In this document: piece by piece, positions 7,814 through 15,892 of the stretch
How the letters are laid out: every line of letters begins with the position of its first letter
Numbering within the stretch: the stretch's first letter is position 1
From: an uncultured Agromyces sp.
Lineage (GTDB): Bacteria; Actinomycetota; Actinomycetes; Actinomycetales; Microbacteriaceae
Length of the DNA: 64,000 nt
NCBI GenBank assembly: GCA_913053875.1
Contig: CAJXGN010000003.1
Location: 186,001 to 250,000 of the forward strand
Direction: 5' to 3'
Notes under the pieces: model-generated
The model's input: the letters and a program-made list of their open reading frames with translations, nothing else
Told to the model about the DNA's origin: nothing
Database searches by the model: none
Made by a program: the position numbers and the translations under genes

Positions 7814-9250
7814 TCAGGCCACCAGTGCGTCGGCCCGGTCGAGCGCCGCATCGATCACGTCGAGGCCGCGACGCAGGTCGTCCTCGGTGATCACGAGCGG
7901 CGGGGCCACGTGCAGGCGGTTGAAGTGCACGAACGGCCAGACGCCGCCCTCCTTGCACGCCGCGACGACCTTCGCCATCGGCGCGGCATCCGCCCCGCTC
8001 GCGTTGAACGGCACGAGCGGTTCGCGGGTCGCGGGGTCGCGCACGAGCTCGATGGCCCAGAACAGGCCGAGGCCGCGCACCTCGCCGACCGACGGGTGGC
8101 GCTCGGCGATCTCGGCCAGGCGCGGCGCGACGACGCGCTCGCCCAGGTCGCGCACGCGCTCGAGGATGCCGTCGCGCTCGAACACGTCGAACGTGGCGAC
8201 GCCGGGGGCGCAGGCGAGCGGATGCCCCGAGTATGTGAGCCCGCCCGGGAACGGCACCGTGTCGAAGTGCGACGCGATGCGCTGCGAGATCACGACGCCG
8301 CCGAGCGGTGCGTAGCCCGAGTTCACGCCCTTCGCGAAGGTGATGAGGTCGGGGGACACGTCGAAGTGGTTCACCGCGAACCACTCGCCGACGCGGCCGA
8401 AGCCGACCATGACCTCGTCGGCGATGTACACGATGCCGTACCGGTCGGCGAGGGCGCGCACGCCCTGCAGGTAGCCGGGCGGGGGCACGAGCACGCCGTT
8501 GGTGCCGACGATGGTCTCGAGGATGATCGCGGCGATGGTCTGCGGTCCCTCGAGCGTGATCACCTGCTCGAGGTGCGCGAGCGCGCGCTCGGTCTCCTGC
8601 TCGGGGGTCTCCGAGTGGAACGACGAGCGGTACGGGTACGGTCCCATGAAGTGCGCGACCGAGCCGTCGCTCGGCTCGTTCGGCCAACGGCGCGGGTCGC
8701 CCGTGAGCGAGATCGCGGTCGACGTGCCGCCGTGGTAGCTGCGGTACATCGACAGCACCTTGCGACGCCCGGTGACCTGGCGGGCCATGCGCACGGCGTA
8801 CTCGTTCGCGTCGGCGCCGCCGTTGGTGAAGAACACCTTGTCGAGGTCGCTCGGCGCCACCTCGGCGATGCGCCGGGCGAGCTCGCCGCGCACGTCGTTC
8901 GCCATCGACGGCTGGATCGTCGCGAGCCGCCCCGCCTGCTGCTGAATGGCCGCGACCAGGTCGGGGTGCTGGTGGCCCAGGTTCAGGTTCACGAGCTGGC
9001 TCGAGAAGTCGAGGTAGGCGTTGCCCGCGTAGTCGCGGAACGTCGCTCCCTCGCCCGACGCGATCGGCAGCGGGTCGATCAGCGCCTGCGCGCTCCACGA
9101 GTGGAACACGTGCCCGCGGTCGTCGGCGCGCACGCGCGCGTCGGCCTCGCGGTCGGGCAGCGGATGCACCGTGCCGTCGCGCCGCTCGTAGGTCGCGACC
9201 GGGGCATCCGTCGTCTCCGTGGCATCCGCCCGGCTCATCGTGTCGGTCAT
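7814..9250 (-). CDS. Class III PLP-dependent aminotransferase (omega-amino acid type)
   Basis: The 478-residue transaminase moves an amino group from an omega-amino acid, amine or taurine-like substrate to a keto acid. The class III core is intact: GGADANEYAVRMAR (144-157), the SYHGGTSTA phosphate-binding segment (171-179), cofactor Asp278 in YIADEVMVGFGR and the PLP lysine Lys307 in FAKGVNSGY. It follows the methylmalonate-semialdehyde dehydrogenase gene by 32 bp in the same direction. That pairing matches beta-alanine:pyruvate transamination to malonate semialdehyde followed by oxidation to acetyl-CoA; beta-aminoisobutyrate would give methylmalonate semialdehyde. The substrate is inferred from context. 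The divergent PucR gene is the likely regulator. Confidence 0.86.
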   Translation of the reverse strand: MTDTMSRADATETTDAPVATYERRDGTVHPLPDREADARVRADDRGHVFHSWSAQALIDPLPIASGEGATFRDYAGNAYLDFSSQLVNLNLGHQHPDLVAAIQQQAGRLATIQPSMANDVRGELARRIAEVAPSDLDKVFFTNGGADANEYAVRMARQVTGRRKVLSMYRSYHGGTSTAISLTGDPRRWPNEPSDGSVAHFMGPYPYRSSFHSETPEQETERALAHLEQVITLEGPQTIAAIILETIVGTNGVLVPPPGYLQGVRALADRYGIVYIADEVMVGFGRVGEWFAVNHFDVSPDLITFAKGVNSGYAPLGGVVISQRIASHFDTVPFPGGLTYSGHPLACAPGVATFDVFERDGILERVRDLGERVVAPRLAEIAERHPSVGEVRGLGLFWAIELVRDPATREPLVPFNASGADAAPMAKVVAACKEGGVWPFVHFNRLHVAPPLVITEDDLRRGLDVIDAALDRADALVA

Positions 9251-9282
9251 CTCAGGACTCTCGTTCGCTCGGTTGCGGGAAC

Positions 9283-10767
9283 TCAGTGGTTGCTCGGGAA
9301 GCCCAGGTCGACCTGGGAGGGGGTGTGGTCGGGCCAGCGCGTCGTGACGACCTTGGAGCGGGTGTAGAAGTGCACCGACTCGGGGCCGTAGATGTGCGCG
9401 TCGCCGAACAGCGAGTCCTTCCAGCCGCCGAACGAGTATGCGCCGATCGGCACCGGGATCGGCACGTTCACGCCGACCATGCCCACCTCGATGTCGAACT
9501 CGAACTGGCGCGAGGTGCCGCCGTCGCGGGTGAAGATCGCGACGCCGTTGCCGTAGCGGTTGGCGTTCACGAGCGCGACGGCCTCGTCGTAGGTGTCGAC
9601 GCGCACGACCGAGAGGACCGGCCCGAAGATCTCGTCGTCGTAGGCGCGCATCCCCGGCTTCACGTGGTCGAGCAGGCTCACCCCGATGAAGAACCCGTCG
9701 CCGTCGAAGGCCTTCGTGGTGCCGTCGACGACGACGGTCGCGCCCTCGGCGGTTGCGCCGGTGACGTAGGAGGCGACCCGGTCGCGGTGCTCGCGCGTGA
9801 TGAGGGGGCCCATCTCGCTCGCGGCATCCGTGCCGTCGCCGATCGTGAGGTCGTCGATGCGCCGGGCGATGCCCGCGACCAGGTCCACGGCGACGTCGCC
9901 GACCGCGACCAGCACCGAGACGGCCATGCAACGCTCGCCGGCCGAGCCGTACGCCGCCGAGACGGCCGCGTCGGCCGCCGCGTCGATGTCGGCGTCGGGC
10001 ATGACGACCATGTGGTTCTTCGCGCCGCCGAGGGCCTGCACGCGCTTGCCGTTGGCGGATGCCCGCTGGTAGATCGTCTTCGCGATCGGCGTCGAGCCGA
10101 CGAAGCTGATGGCGTCGACGTCGGGCGAGTCGAGGATCGCGTCGACCGCGACCTTGTCGCCGTGCACGACGTTCAGCACGCCCGCGGGCAGGCCCGCCTC
10201 CTCGAACAGCTTCGCGAGGAGCACCGACGCGCTCGGGTCCTTCTCGCTGGGCTTCAGCACGACCGTGTTGCCGCAGGCGATGGCGGATGCCACCATCCAG
10301 AGCGGCACCATGACGGGGAAGTTGAACGGGGTGATCGCCCCGACCACGCCCACCGGCTGCTTGACCGAGTGGACGTCGACGCCGCCCGCGACCTGCTCGC
10401 TGCGCTCGCCCTTCAGCAGGTGCACGAGGCCGGCCGCGAACTCCACGTTCTCGATGCCGCGGCTGATCTCGCCCGCGGCATCCGACAGCACCTTGCCGTG
10501 CTCGCTCGTGACGACCGCCGCGATCTCGGGCGTGCGCTCCTTGAGCAGCTGGCGCAGGCGGAAGAACACGTCGGCGCGCTTGATGAGGCTCGTCGCGCGC
10601 CAGGCCGGCAGCGCGGCCCGGGCGGCGGCGATCGCCTGCGCGACCTCGGCCTCGCTCGCCAGTGCGACCTCGTGCTGCACCGCGCCGGTGGCGGGGTTGT
10701 AGACGGGCGAGCGGCGCTCGGCCGCCCCGCTCTCGGCGCCGTCGATGTGGTGTCGGATGAGGCTCAC
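9283..10767 (-). CDS. mmsA: CoA-acylating methylmalonate-semialdehyde dehydrogenase
   Basis: This 494-residue aldehyde dehydrogenase converts methylmalonate or malonate semialdehyde plus CoA to propionyl- or acetyl-CoA. MmsA-type features are ITPFNFPVMVPLWM (about residue 145), the ALGGAKNHMVVMPDAD segment, in which the usual ALDH general-base Glu is replaced (as is normal for this CoA-dependent group), and the catalytic Cys in SAGERCMAVS. I chose GTG 10767 because AGGAG lies just upstream; a start eight codons earlier has no ribosome site. It is the first gene of a two-gene operon with the aminotransferase and shares a promoter gap with the PucR gene. Confidence 0.92.
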   Translation of the reverse strand: MSLIRHHIDGAESGAAERRSPVYNPATGAVQHEVALASEAEVAQAIAAARAALPAWRATSLIKRADVFFRLRQLLKERTPEIAAVVTSEHGKVLSDAAGEISRGIENVEFAAGLVHLLKGERSEQVAGGVDVHSVKQPVGVVGAITPFNFPVMVPLWMVASAIACGNTVVLKPSEKDPSASVLLAKLFEEAGLPAGVLNVVHGDKVAVDAILDSPDVDAISFVGSTPIAKTIYQRASANGKRVQALGGAKNHMVVMPDADIDAAADAAVSAAYGSAGERCMAVSVLVAVGDVAVDLVAGIARRIDDLTIGDGTDAASEMGPLITREHRDRVASYVTGATAEGATVVVDGTTKAFDGDGFFIGVSLLDHVKPGMRAYDDEIFGPVLSVVRVDTYDEAVALVNANRYGNGVAIFTRDGGTSRQFEFDIEVGMVGVNVPIPVPIGAYSFGGWKDSLFGDAHIYGPESVHFYTRSKVVTTRWPDHTPSQVDLGFPSNH

Positions 10768-10796
10768 GGATGCTCCTGTGCGGGGTCTCACGACGC

Positions 10797-10821
10797 GCGC
10801 CCGGACATTCTGCCCGGGCGC
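10797..10821. promoter_or_regulatory. Inverted repeat in mmsA/pucR-family promoter gap
   Basis: GCGCCCGG (10797-10804) and CCGGGCGC (10814-10821) form an 8-bp palindrome in the 102-bp divergent gap. For the plus-strand regulator gene, GGACAT (10803-10808) and TATGCT (10826-10831) with 17-bp spacing make a plausible promoter, so the palindrome would overlap its -35. It is a candidate PucR-family operator, not a match to a published box. Confidence 0.42.
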
Positions 10822-10869
10822 CGTCTATGCTGGTGCACCAATACTTACATCGCCGGAGCGTGGTTCACG

Positions 10870-12534
10870 ATGCCAGACCGTCGGGAAGATCCGAACTCCC
10901 GCACAGAACGTCCGGGCCTTGCGCCGGTCGGTCACGGGGTGCTGCCGACCGTCGGCGAGCTGCTCGCGCTGCCCGCGCTCGTGGAGGGCATGCCCGAGGT
11001 GCTGGTGGGCGAGCAGGCGCTCGAGGCGCCCGTGCGCTGGGTGCACGTCTCCGACTCCGCGGGGGTCGCGCGACTGCTCGAGGGCGGCGAGCTGCTGCTG
11101 TCGACCGGGTCGGGCTGGCCCGAGGAGCCGGTCGAGCTGTCGGCGTTCATCGCGGGGCTCGTCGAGGCGGGGCTGTCGGGCCTCGTGCTCGAACTCGGCG
11201 CGCACTACCACTACGCGCCAGCGGTCGTCGTGCAGGCCGCAGCGACGCACGGCCTGGCGCTCGTCGCGCTGCACCGCGAGGTGAAGTTCGTCACCGTGAC
11301 ACAGGCGGTGCACAGTCGCATCATCTCGGAGCAGACGAGCGCGCTGCGGGCGCTCGACGAGCTGCACGAGCTGTTCACGTCGCTCAGCCTCCGCGGCTCG
11401 CCCGCCGACTACATCGTGCGCCAGCTCGGGCACGCGCTGCGGTCGACGGTCGTGCTCGAGAACCTCTCGCACGAGGTGGTCGCGCTCGAGCTCGGCGGGG
11501 AGAGCGAGGAGGACGTGCTCACCCGGTGGGAGCCGCGCTCGCGCCTCGCGCACCGGGCGACCGAGCAGCGATCGGCCCTCGGACAGGCGGCGCGCTCGCC
11601 CGAGGATTGGCTCATCGTGCCGGTCGAGGCCCGGGGCATCCGCTGGGGTTCGCTCGTGGCGCTGCCCGGCCCGCCCCACCCGGCCGGCCGGGCGAACGTG
11701 CTCGAGCAGGGCGCGATCGCGCTCGCGTTCGGCCGGCTCGGCGATGCGGCACGCGACACCGACGAGTGGACCAGGCTCGGGCAGCAGCGGCTGGTCGACG
11801 AACTGCTCGAGGGGCGCTTCGGGGCGCGCGGGGCCGCGGCGGCGCGGGTGGACGCGGCCGGGCTCCCGATCGACGGGCGCACGCTCGTCGGGCTCGCCGT
11901 GACCGGTGCCGGCGCCGTGGGCCCGGCCGTGGTCGCCGCCGCGCGCGAGCAGGGCGCGGCGGCGCTGGCCGCCGCGCGCGGCGACTCGACCATCGCGATG
12001 CTCTCGCTGCCGGGCGCTGCGCGGTTCGACGACCAGGTGGCGACCCGGTTCGCGCACGATGTCGCCCGACTCGCGGGTGCCGAGCCCGAGCGAGTGGTCG
12101 TGCACGTGGGCGGGCCGGCACACGACCTGCCGAGCCTGCTCACGGCCGTGCAGGAGGCGATCGAGCTGTCGCGGTCGCGTCCGAGTCGACAGCGCGGCCC
12201 GCTCGTCAAGCGCGTCGACGACCGCCCGCTGGCACGCCTCGTCACTGCGCTGCGCGACGACCATCGCCTGCAGGAGCACTCCGAGCGCATGCTCGCGCCG
12301 CTCATCGAGTACGACCTCGCCCGGGGCGGCGACCTGCTGCAGGTGCTGGGGGCGGCGCTCGCACATCCGGGCAACCGTACGGCCGCGGCATCCGCCTCGC
12401 ACCTGTCGCGGTCGGTGTTCTACCAGCGCATCGCGCTCATCTCCGACCTGCTCGGCGCCGACCTCGACGACGGCGAGACGCTCACGGCGCTGCACCTGGC
12501 ACTGCTCGCTCGGGAGGCCGGCACCGGCCGCTGA
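10870..12534 (+). CDS. PucR-family transcriptional regulator
   Basis: The 554-residue regulator has an N-terminal PucR ligand-sensing domain beginning PTVGELLALPALVEG (about residues 26-145), with the characteristic VRWVHVSD and LLEGGELLLSTG segments. A central region follows, then a C-terminal PucR helix-turn-helix block with LLQVLGAALAHPGNRTAAASA and HLSRSVFYQRIALISDLLG (about 475-530). PucR relatives govern purine, GABA, beta-alanine and other nitrogen-compound catabolism, often from a divergent position. Divergence from mmsA and the aminotransferase makes it their likely regulator; ligand and sign are unknown. The start is ATG 10870; RBS GGAGCG lies at 10855-10860. Confidence 0.9.
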   Translation: MPDRREDPNSRTERPGLAPVGHGVLPTVGELLALPALVEGMPEVLVGEQALEAPVRWVHVSDSAGVARLLEGGELLLSTGSGWPEEPVELSAFIAGLVEAGLSGLVLELGAHYHYAPAVVVQAAATHGLALVALHREVKFVTVTQAVHSRIISEQTSALRALDELHELFTSLSLRGSPADYIVRQLGHALRSTVVLENLSHEVVALELGGESEEDVLTRWEPRSRLAHRATEQRSALGQAARSPEDWLIVPVEARGIRWGSLVALPGPPHPAGRANVLEQGAIALAFGRLGDAARDTDEWTRLGQQRLVDELLEGRFGARGAAAARVDAAGLPIDGRTLVGLAVTGAGAVGPAVVAAAREQGAAALAAARGDSTIAMLSLPGAARFDDQVATRFAHDVARLAGAEPERVVVHVGGPAHDLPSLLTAVQEAIELSRSRPSRQRGPLVKRVDDRPLARLVTALRDDHRLQEHSERMLAPLIEYDLARGGDLLQVLGAALAHPGNRTAAASASHLSRSVFYQRIALISDLLGADLDDGETLTALHLALLAREAGTGR

Positions 12535-12554
12535 CCCGGCCGACGGCGATAGTT

Positions 12555-12589
12555 ACTTGCTATTGACAAGTTCACTTGCGAAGAGCAAG
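12555..12589. promoter_or_regulatory. Double palindrome upstream of VOC-HxlR operon
   Basis: Two inverted repeats sit side by side: ACTTG-N7-CAAGT (12555-12571) and CTTGC-N5-GCAAG (12575-12589). The hexamer ACTTGC is also directly repeated 19 bp apart (12555 and 12574), about two helical turns. The block is AT-rich against its surroundings and lies about 60 bp before the VOC start. TTGACA at 12563-12568 is embedded in it and could be a -35 element, although I see no good -10. It is the likely binding site of the HxlR-type regulator encoded downstream. Confidence 0.55.
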
Positions 12590-12647
12590 CTGGGCGTGTC
12601 GGCGATCGCCGACGACACCACCACGGGCACGAACACAGGGGGGACCC

Positions 12648-13094
12648 ATGACGCACATCTTCGTGAACCTCGCGACCGCCGACCTCGACGGCGCGAAGGA
12701 GTTCTACACCGCGCTCGGCTTCGAGCTGAACCCGCTCTTCACCGACGAGAACGCCGCGTGCGTGGTCGTCGACGAGAACGTCTACTTCATGGTGCTGACC
12801 CGGGAGTTCTTCCAGGGCTTCACCGACAAGCACCTCACCGAGCCGAAGACGCACGCGCAGGTGCTCACCGCGCTCAGCCGGGAGTCGCGCGAGGAGGTCG
12901 ACCGGGTCGTCGAGCGCGGCCTCGCCGCGGGCGGCACCGAGCCGCGCCCCGCGGTCGACCTCGGCTTCATGTACTCGCGCGACCTCGAGGACCGCGACGG
13001 CAACATCCTCGAGTTCCTCTACATGATCCCCGAGGCGGTCGAGGCCGGACCGCTCGCCTACGCGGCCGAGCACGGCGTCGAGGCGCCGGCCTGA
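12648..13094 (+). CDS. VOC-family (glyoxalase-like) protein
   Basis: The 148-residue product has a single vicinal-oxygen-chelate domain: it opens THIFVNLATADLDGAKEFYTALGF, carries VYFMVLTREFFQGFTDK mid-way, and ends with the DLEDRDGNILEFLYM metal-site segment. Such proteins are small cytosolic metalloenzymes or binders (glyoxalase, dioxygenase or resistance types); the subgroup cannot be called from this sequence. The start is ATG 12648 behind AGGGGGGAC. An HxlR-family regulator follows 16 bp later, so the pair probably forms an autoregulated operon behind the double palindrome. Confidence 0.82.
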   Translation: MTHIFVNLATADLDGAKEFYTALGFELNPLFTDENAACVVVDENVYFMVLTREFFQGFTDKHLTEPKTHAQVLTALSRESREEVDRVVERGLAAGGTEPRPAVDLGFMYSRDLEDRDGNILEFLYMIPEAVEAGPLAYAAEHGVEAPA

Positions 13095-13110
13095 CCGGCG
13101 GGCGTCGCCG

Positions 13111-13812
13111 ATGGCGGTGCGGCAGGCCCGCGGGTTCGGGCAGTACGGCGGGGCGGCCCGCGCGCTCGAGCGCGTCGGCGAGCGCTGGGCGCTGCTCGTC
13201 GTGCGCGACCTGCTGGCGGGCCCGCGTCGCTACACTGACCTGAAGGCGGGCCTGCCGCGCATCCCGACGAACATCCTGAGCGACCGGCTGAAGGAGCTGC
13301 AGGAGGCCGGCGTCGTGCGCCGCGTACCGATCGCGCGCTGCGGGCTCGTCTACGAGCTGACGGATGCCGGGCGCGACCTCGCTCCAGTCGTCACCGCGCT
13401 CGAGCGCTGGGGCTGGGCGCAGCTGGGCGAGCCCGGCGACGACGAGGCCGTGACGCGCGATGGCCTGGCCTCGGCCCTGCGGGCGGCGTTCCGGGCGGAT
13501 GCCTCGGAGCCGGCGCCCGTCCGCACCGTACTCCGCGTCGGCGAGGTCGCCGTCGCCGTCACGACCGCGGGCGACGACCTCGACGTCGTGCCGATCGGCG
13601 ACGATGCGCTGCCGCAGCCCCTGCGACCGGACGCGCCGGAGGTCGAGACCGCGCTGGAGCTCGACCTCGACCCGCAAGGTCTGCGGGCACTGCTCGCGGG
13701 GGAGGCGGATGCCGCGGGCATCCGTGTCATCTCGGGCGACCCCGGCGCGCTGGCGGCGTTCCGCGCGCGGTTCCGGATGCAGGCCGACGACGTCGACCCG
13801 GCTGCAGGCTAG
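13111..13812 (+). CDS. HxlR-family winged-helix regulator with extra C-terminal domain
   Basis: Residues 10-100 form an HxlR/MarR-like winged helix with the diagnostic RVGERWALLVVRDLLAGPRRYTDLKAGLP, then IPTNILSDRLKELQEAGVV and a YELTDAGRDL wing. A C-terminal domain of about 120 residues (LDVVPIGDDALPQPL to LAAFRARFRM) resembles the SCP2-like extension of larger HxlR proteins and may bind a ligand. It follows a VOC gene and is probably autoregulated through the palindromes at 12555-12589. Its stop codon overlaps the stop of the convergent MOSC gene within CTAG (13809-13812). Confidence 0.85.
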   Translation: MAVRQARGFGQYGGAARALERVGERWALLVVRDLLAGPRRYTDLKAGLPRIPTNILSDRLKELQEAGVVRRVPIARCGLVYELTDAGRDLAPVVTALERWGWAQLGEPGDDEAVTRDGLASALRAAFRADASEPAPVRTVLRVGEVAVAVTTAGDDLDVVPIGDDALPQPLRPDAPEVETALELDLDPQGLRALLAGEADAAGIRVISGDPGALAAFRARFRMQADDVDPAAG

Positions 13813-14369
13813 ACCGGCCCGAGCGCCCGATGCGGGGCATCCGGCAGCTCGATCTCGATGGCGTCGCCCGCGCGCACGACGCCGCCCGTGGCGACCACGC
13901 CCATGACGCCCGAGAGCCGACGCACGGTGCCGTCGTCGTCGACCTCGACGAGGCGCTTCATGAGGCCCTGCTGCACGCCGTTGATCTGGTTGCACGGCGT
14001 GCGCAGGCCGGTCAGCTCGACCACGGCGTCGGCGCCGAGGCGGATGCGGGTGCCCTCGGGCAATCCGAGCAGGTCGACGCCGCGCGTGGTGACGTTCTCG
14101 CCGAGCGTGCCCGGGTCCACAGCGAAGCCGTCGGCGGCGACCTGGTCGAACAGCTCGGCGTGCATGAGGTGCACTTGGCGGAGGTTCGGCGCGGTCGCGT
14201 CCTTGCGCACCTGGTGCAGGTGCCGCACGGTCGCGCCCGCGTGCGCGTCGCCCTCGACGCCGTGGTGCTCGACGAGGGTGATCTCGTCGCGCACGGGCTT
14301 GGTGAAGTGGTGCCCGGAGTCACGGGCGACGGCGACGACGGTTCCGTGCGGTGCGGCGGCTGCGCTCAT
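13809..14369 (-). CDS. MOSC-domain protein
   Basis: The 186-residue product is a stand-alone MOSC (molybdenum cofactor sulfurase C-terminal) domain of the YiiM class: GVEGDAHAG near residue 35, VHLMHAELFD, PGTLGENVTTRGVDL and a conserved Cys in LTGLRTPCNQI. MOSC proteins bind sulfur or molybdenum-cofactor-related groups and can act as N-hydroxylated-base reductases. The start is ATG 14369. It is transcribed with the P1 peptidase upstream on the same strand (4 bp apart); the functional link between them is unclear. Confidence 0.86.
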   Translation of the reverse strand: MSAAAAPHGTVVAVARDSGHHFTKPVRDEITLVEHHGVEGDAHAGATVRHLHQVRKDATAPNLRQVHLMHAELFDQVAADGFAVDPGTLGENVTTRGVDLLGLPEGTRIRLGADAVVELTGLRTPCNQINGVQQGLMKRLVEVDDDGTVRRLSGVMGVVATGGVVRAGDAIEIELPDAPHRALGPV

Positions 14370-14373
14370 GAGG

Positions 14374-15510
14374 TCAGTCTGCCCGAAACGCGCGGCGCAC
14401 CTCGTCGTGCGGCAGCGCGGGGCTGACGTGCCCGTCGCGCCCGACCATGTCCAGCGCCGCGACGAGCACGTTCGCCACGGCCTCCTCGGTCGCCTGCACC
14501 ACGGCCTCGTACAGCGGGTCGATGTGGCCCCAGGGCACGAATCGCGCGGACTCGTAGTCGTCGGGCCCGGGGTCGGCGGTCGGCATCGACGACGTGAACG
14601 CGCCGGCGTTCGCGGTCGAGCAGGCGAGGAAGATGTCGCCCGAGAAGTGGCTGCCGCTGGTGCCGGTGCGGGCGAGGCCGAGCGGCACCCGGCGCGCGAG
14701 CGCCGTGCACTGACCGGGCAGCAGCGGGGCATCCGTCAGCACCACCCCGATCACGCTGCCTGCGCCGGCACGTGCCCGGGCGCGCTCGCCGTCGCGCACG
14801 AACCACTCGACGTCCTCGTACGGGTTCGGCGCCGCCGACTCGCGCCCGAGCGGCCGCCCGACGAGCCGCAGCTCGTGGCGCGTGCCGAAGTTCGCCTGCA
14901 GGAACACGCCGACCGTGTAGCGGTCGTCGCCGTGGTCGACCAGGCGCGACGCGGTGCCCGAGCCGCCCTTGAAGCCGTAGCAGTTCATGCCCGTGCCGCC
15001 GCCGACGTTGCCCTCGGCGACGGGGCCCGAGGCGGCCGCCTCGATCGCGGCGACGGCGTGCTCGGGGCGCACGTGCCCGGCGTTGATCTGGTTGAGGTAG
15101 CCGTCCCAGGTCTCGCCGACGACGGGCAGCATCCACTCGGCGCTGAGCTCGGGGTGTGCCTGGTCGACCCAACGGTCGACGCCGGTGTGCGCGGCGCCGA
15201 CGGCGTGGCTGTTGGTGAGCGCGATCGGCAGCGCGAGCGTGCCCGACTCCTCGATCCAGCTGCGGCCGGTGACCTCGCCGTTGCCGTTCATCGAGTACAC
15301 ACCCGCGGCGCAGGGCACCCCTGCGTCGTCGCGCCCGCGCGGCAGGATCGCGGTGACCCCGGTGCGGGCGACGGATGCCTCGTGCGGCTCGCCCGTGATG
15401 AGCGTCTCGTAGCCCACCAGCACGCCCGGCACGTCGGTGATCGCGTTCCACTCGCCCGGGGTGCCGTCGAACGGCACCCCGAGGTCGCGGGCGCGCGGCG
15501 ACGCGCTCAT
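14374..15510 (-). CDS. P1-family N-terminal-nucleophile peptidase (DmpA/BapA-like)
   Basis: The 378-residue product matches the DmpA/BapA family of self-cleaving aminopeptidases, which act on L- and D-amino acid amides or beta-peptides. Typical segments are NAITDVPGVLVGYETL (residues 22-37), ALTNSHAVGAAHTGVD, NVGGGTGMNCYGFKGG and the processing region GTSGSHFSGDIFLACST. There the chain should break before a Ser that becomes the N-terminal nucleophile. No signal peptide is seen, so it acts in the cytosol. It sits in a minus-strand run with a PuuB-like oxidase, a cupin and a MOSC protein. Beta-peptide hydrolysis would release beta-amino acids, which fits the mmsA/aminotransferase operon nearby; that link is speculative. 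Confidence 0.88.
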   Translation of the reverse strand: MSASPRARDLGVPFDGTPGEWNAITDVPGVLVGYETLITGEPHEASVARTGVTAILPRGRDDAGVPCAAGVYSMNGNGEVTGRSWIEESGTLALPIALTNSHAVGAAHTGVDRWVDQAHPELSAEWMLPVVGETWDGYLNQINAGHVRPEHAVAAIEAAASGPVAEGNVGGGTGMNCYGFKGGSGTASRLVDHGDDRYTVGVFLQANFGTRHELRLVGRPLGRESAAPNPYEDVEWFVRDGERARARAGAGSVIGVVLTDAPLLPGQCTALARRVPLGLARTGTSGSHFSGDIFLACSTANAGAFTSSMPTADPGPDDYESARFVPWGHIDPLYEAVVQATEEAVANVLVAALDMVGRDGHVSPALPHDEVRRAFRAD

Positions 15511-15523
15511 GCCGGGCGTCCGC

Positions 15524-15892
15524 TCACGCCAGGTACACCTTGCGCAGCGGCTCGCGCACGGTCCAGACGGTCTCCATGCCGTCGACGAGTCGCACGACCG
15601 ACCCGGCCTGCAGCTCGATCTGGTCGAGCCCCGTGTCGTGCCCGGGCCCGCCGGTGAACTCGACGGTGGCGTCTCCCGCGAGCACGACGAACACCTCGTC
15701 GGCCTCGACGTCGCTCATGGCGCCGACCGACATCTCCCAGACGCCGATCGTCACCGGCCCGCCCTCGTCGAGCACGAGATGCCCGGTGGTCGGGGTGCCT
15801 GCGACGACCTGGTCGGCCGGCACCGGCTCGTGGTCGAGGGCGACCGATGCGGCGAAGACGACGAGTCCCGGCGAAAGACGCGGCGCGGTCAC
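15524..15892 (-). CDS. Cupin-fold protein
   Basis: The 122-residue product is a one-domain cupin: TIGVWEMSVGAMSDVEADEVFVVLAGDATVEF is a cupin-1-like motif and SVVRLVDGMETVWTVREPLRKVY the second. It resembles the DUF861/cupin-3 group often found beside amine- or amino-acid-oxidising flavoenzymes. The start is GTG 15892, overlapping the stop of the upstream oxidoreductase (GTGA), so the two are coupled. The P1 peptidase start lies 13 bp downstream. A role in binding or tautomerising the oxidase product is possible but unproven. Confidence 0.75.
   Translation of the reverse strand: MTAPRLSPGLVVFAASVALDHEPVPADQVVAGTPTTGHLVLDEGGPVTIGVWEMSVGAMSDVEADEVFVVLAGDATVEFTGGPGHDTGLDQIELQAGSVVRLVDGMETVWTVREPLRKVYLA

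Noticed and set aside
12563..12591. Consensus promoter from TTGACA at 12563
   Set aside because: No acceptable -10 box occurs 16-18 bp downstream; the TTGACA may be part of the operator only.
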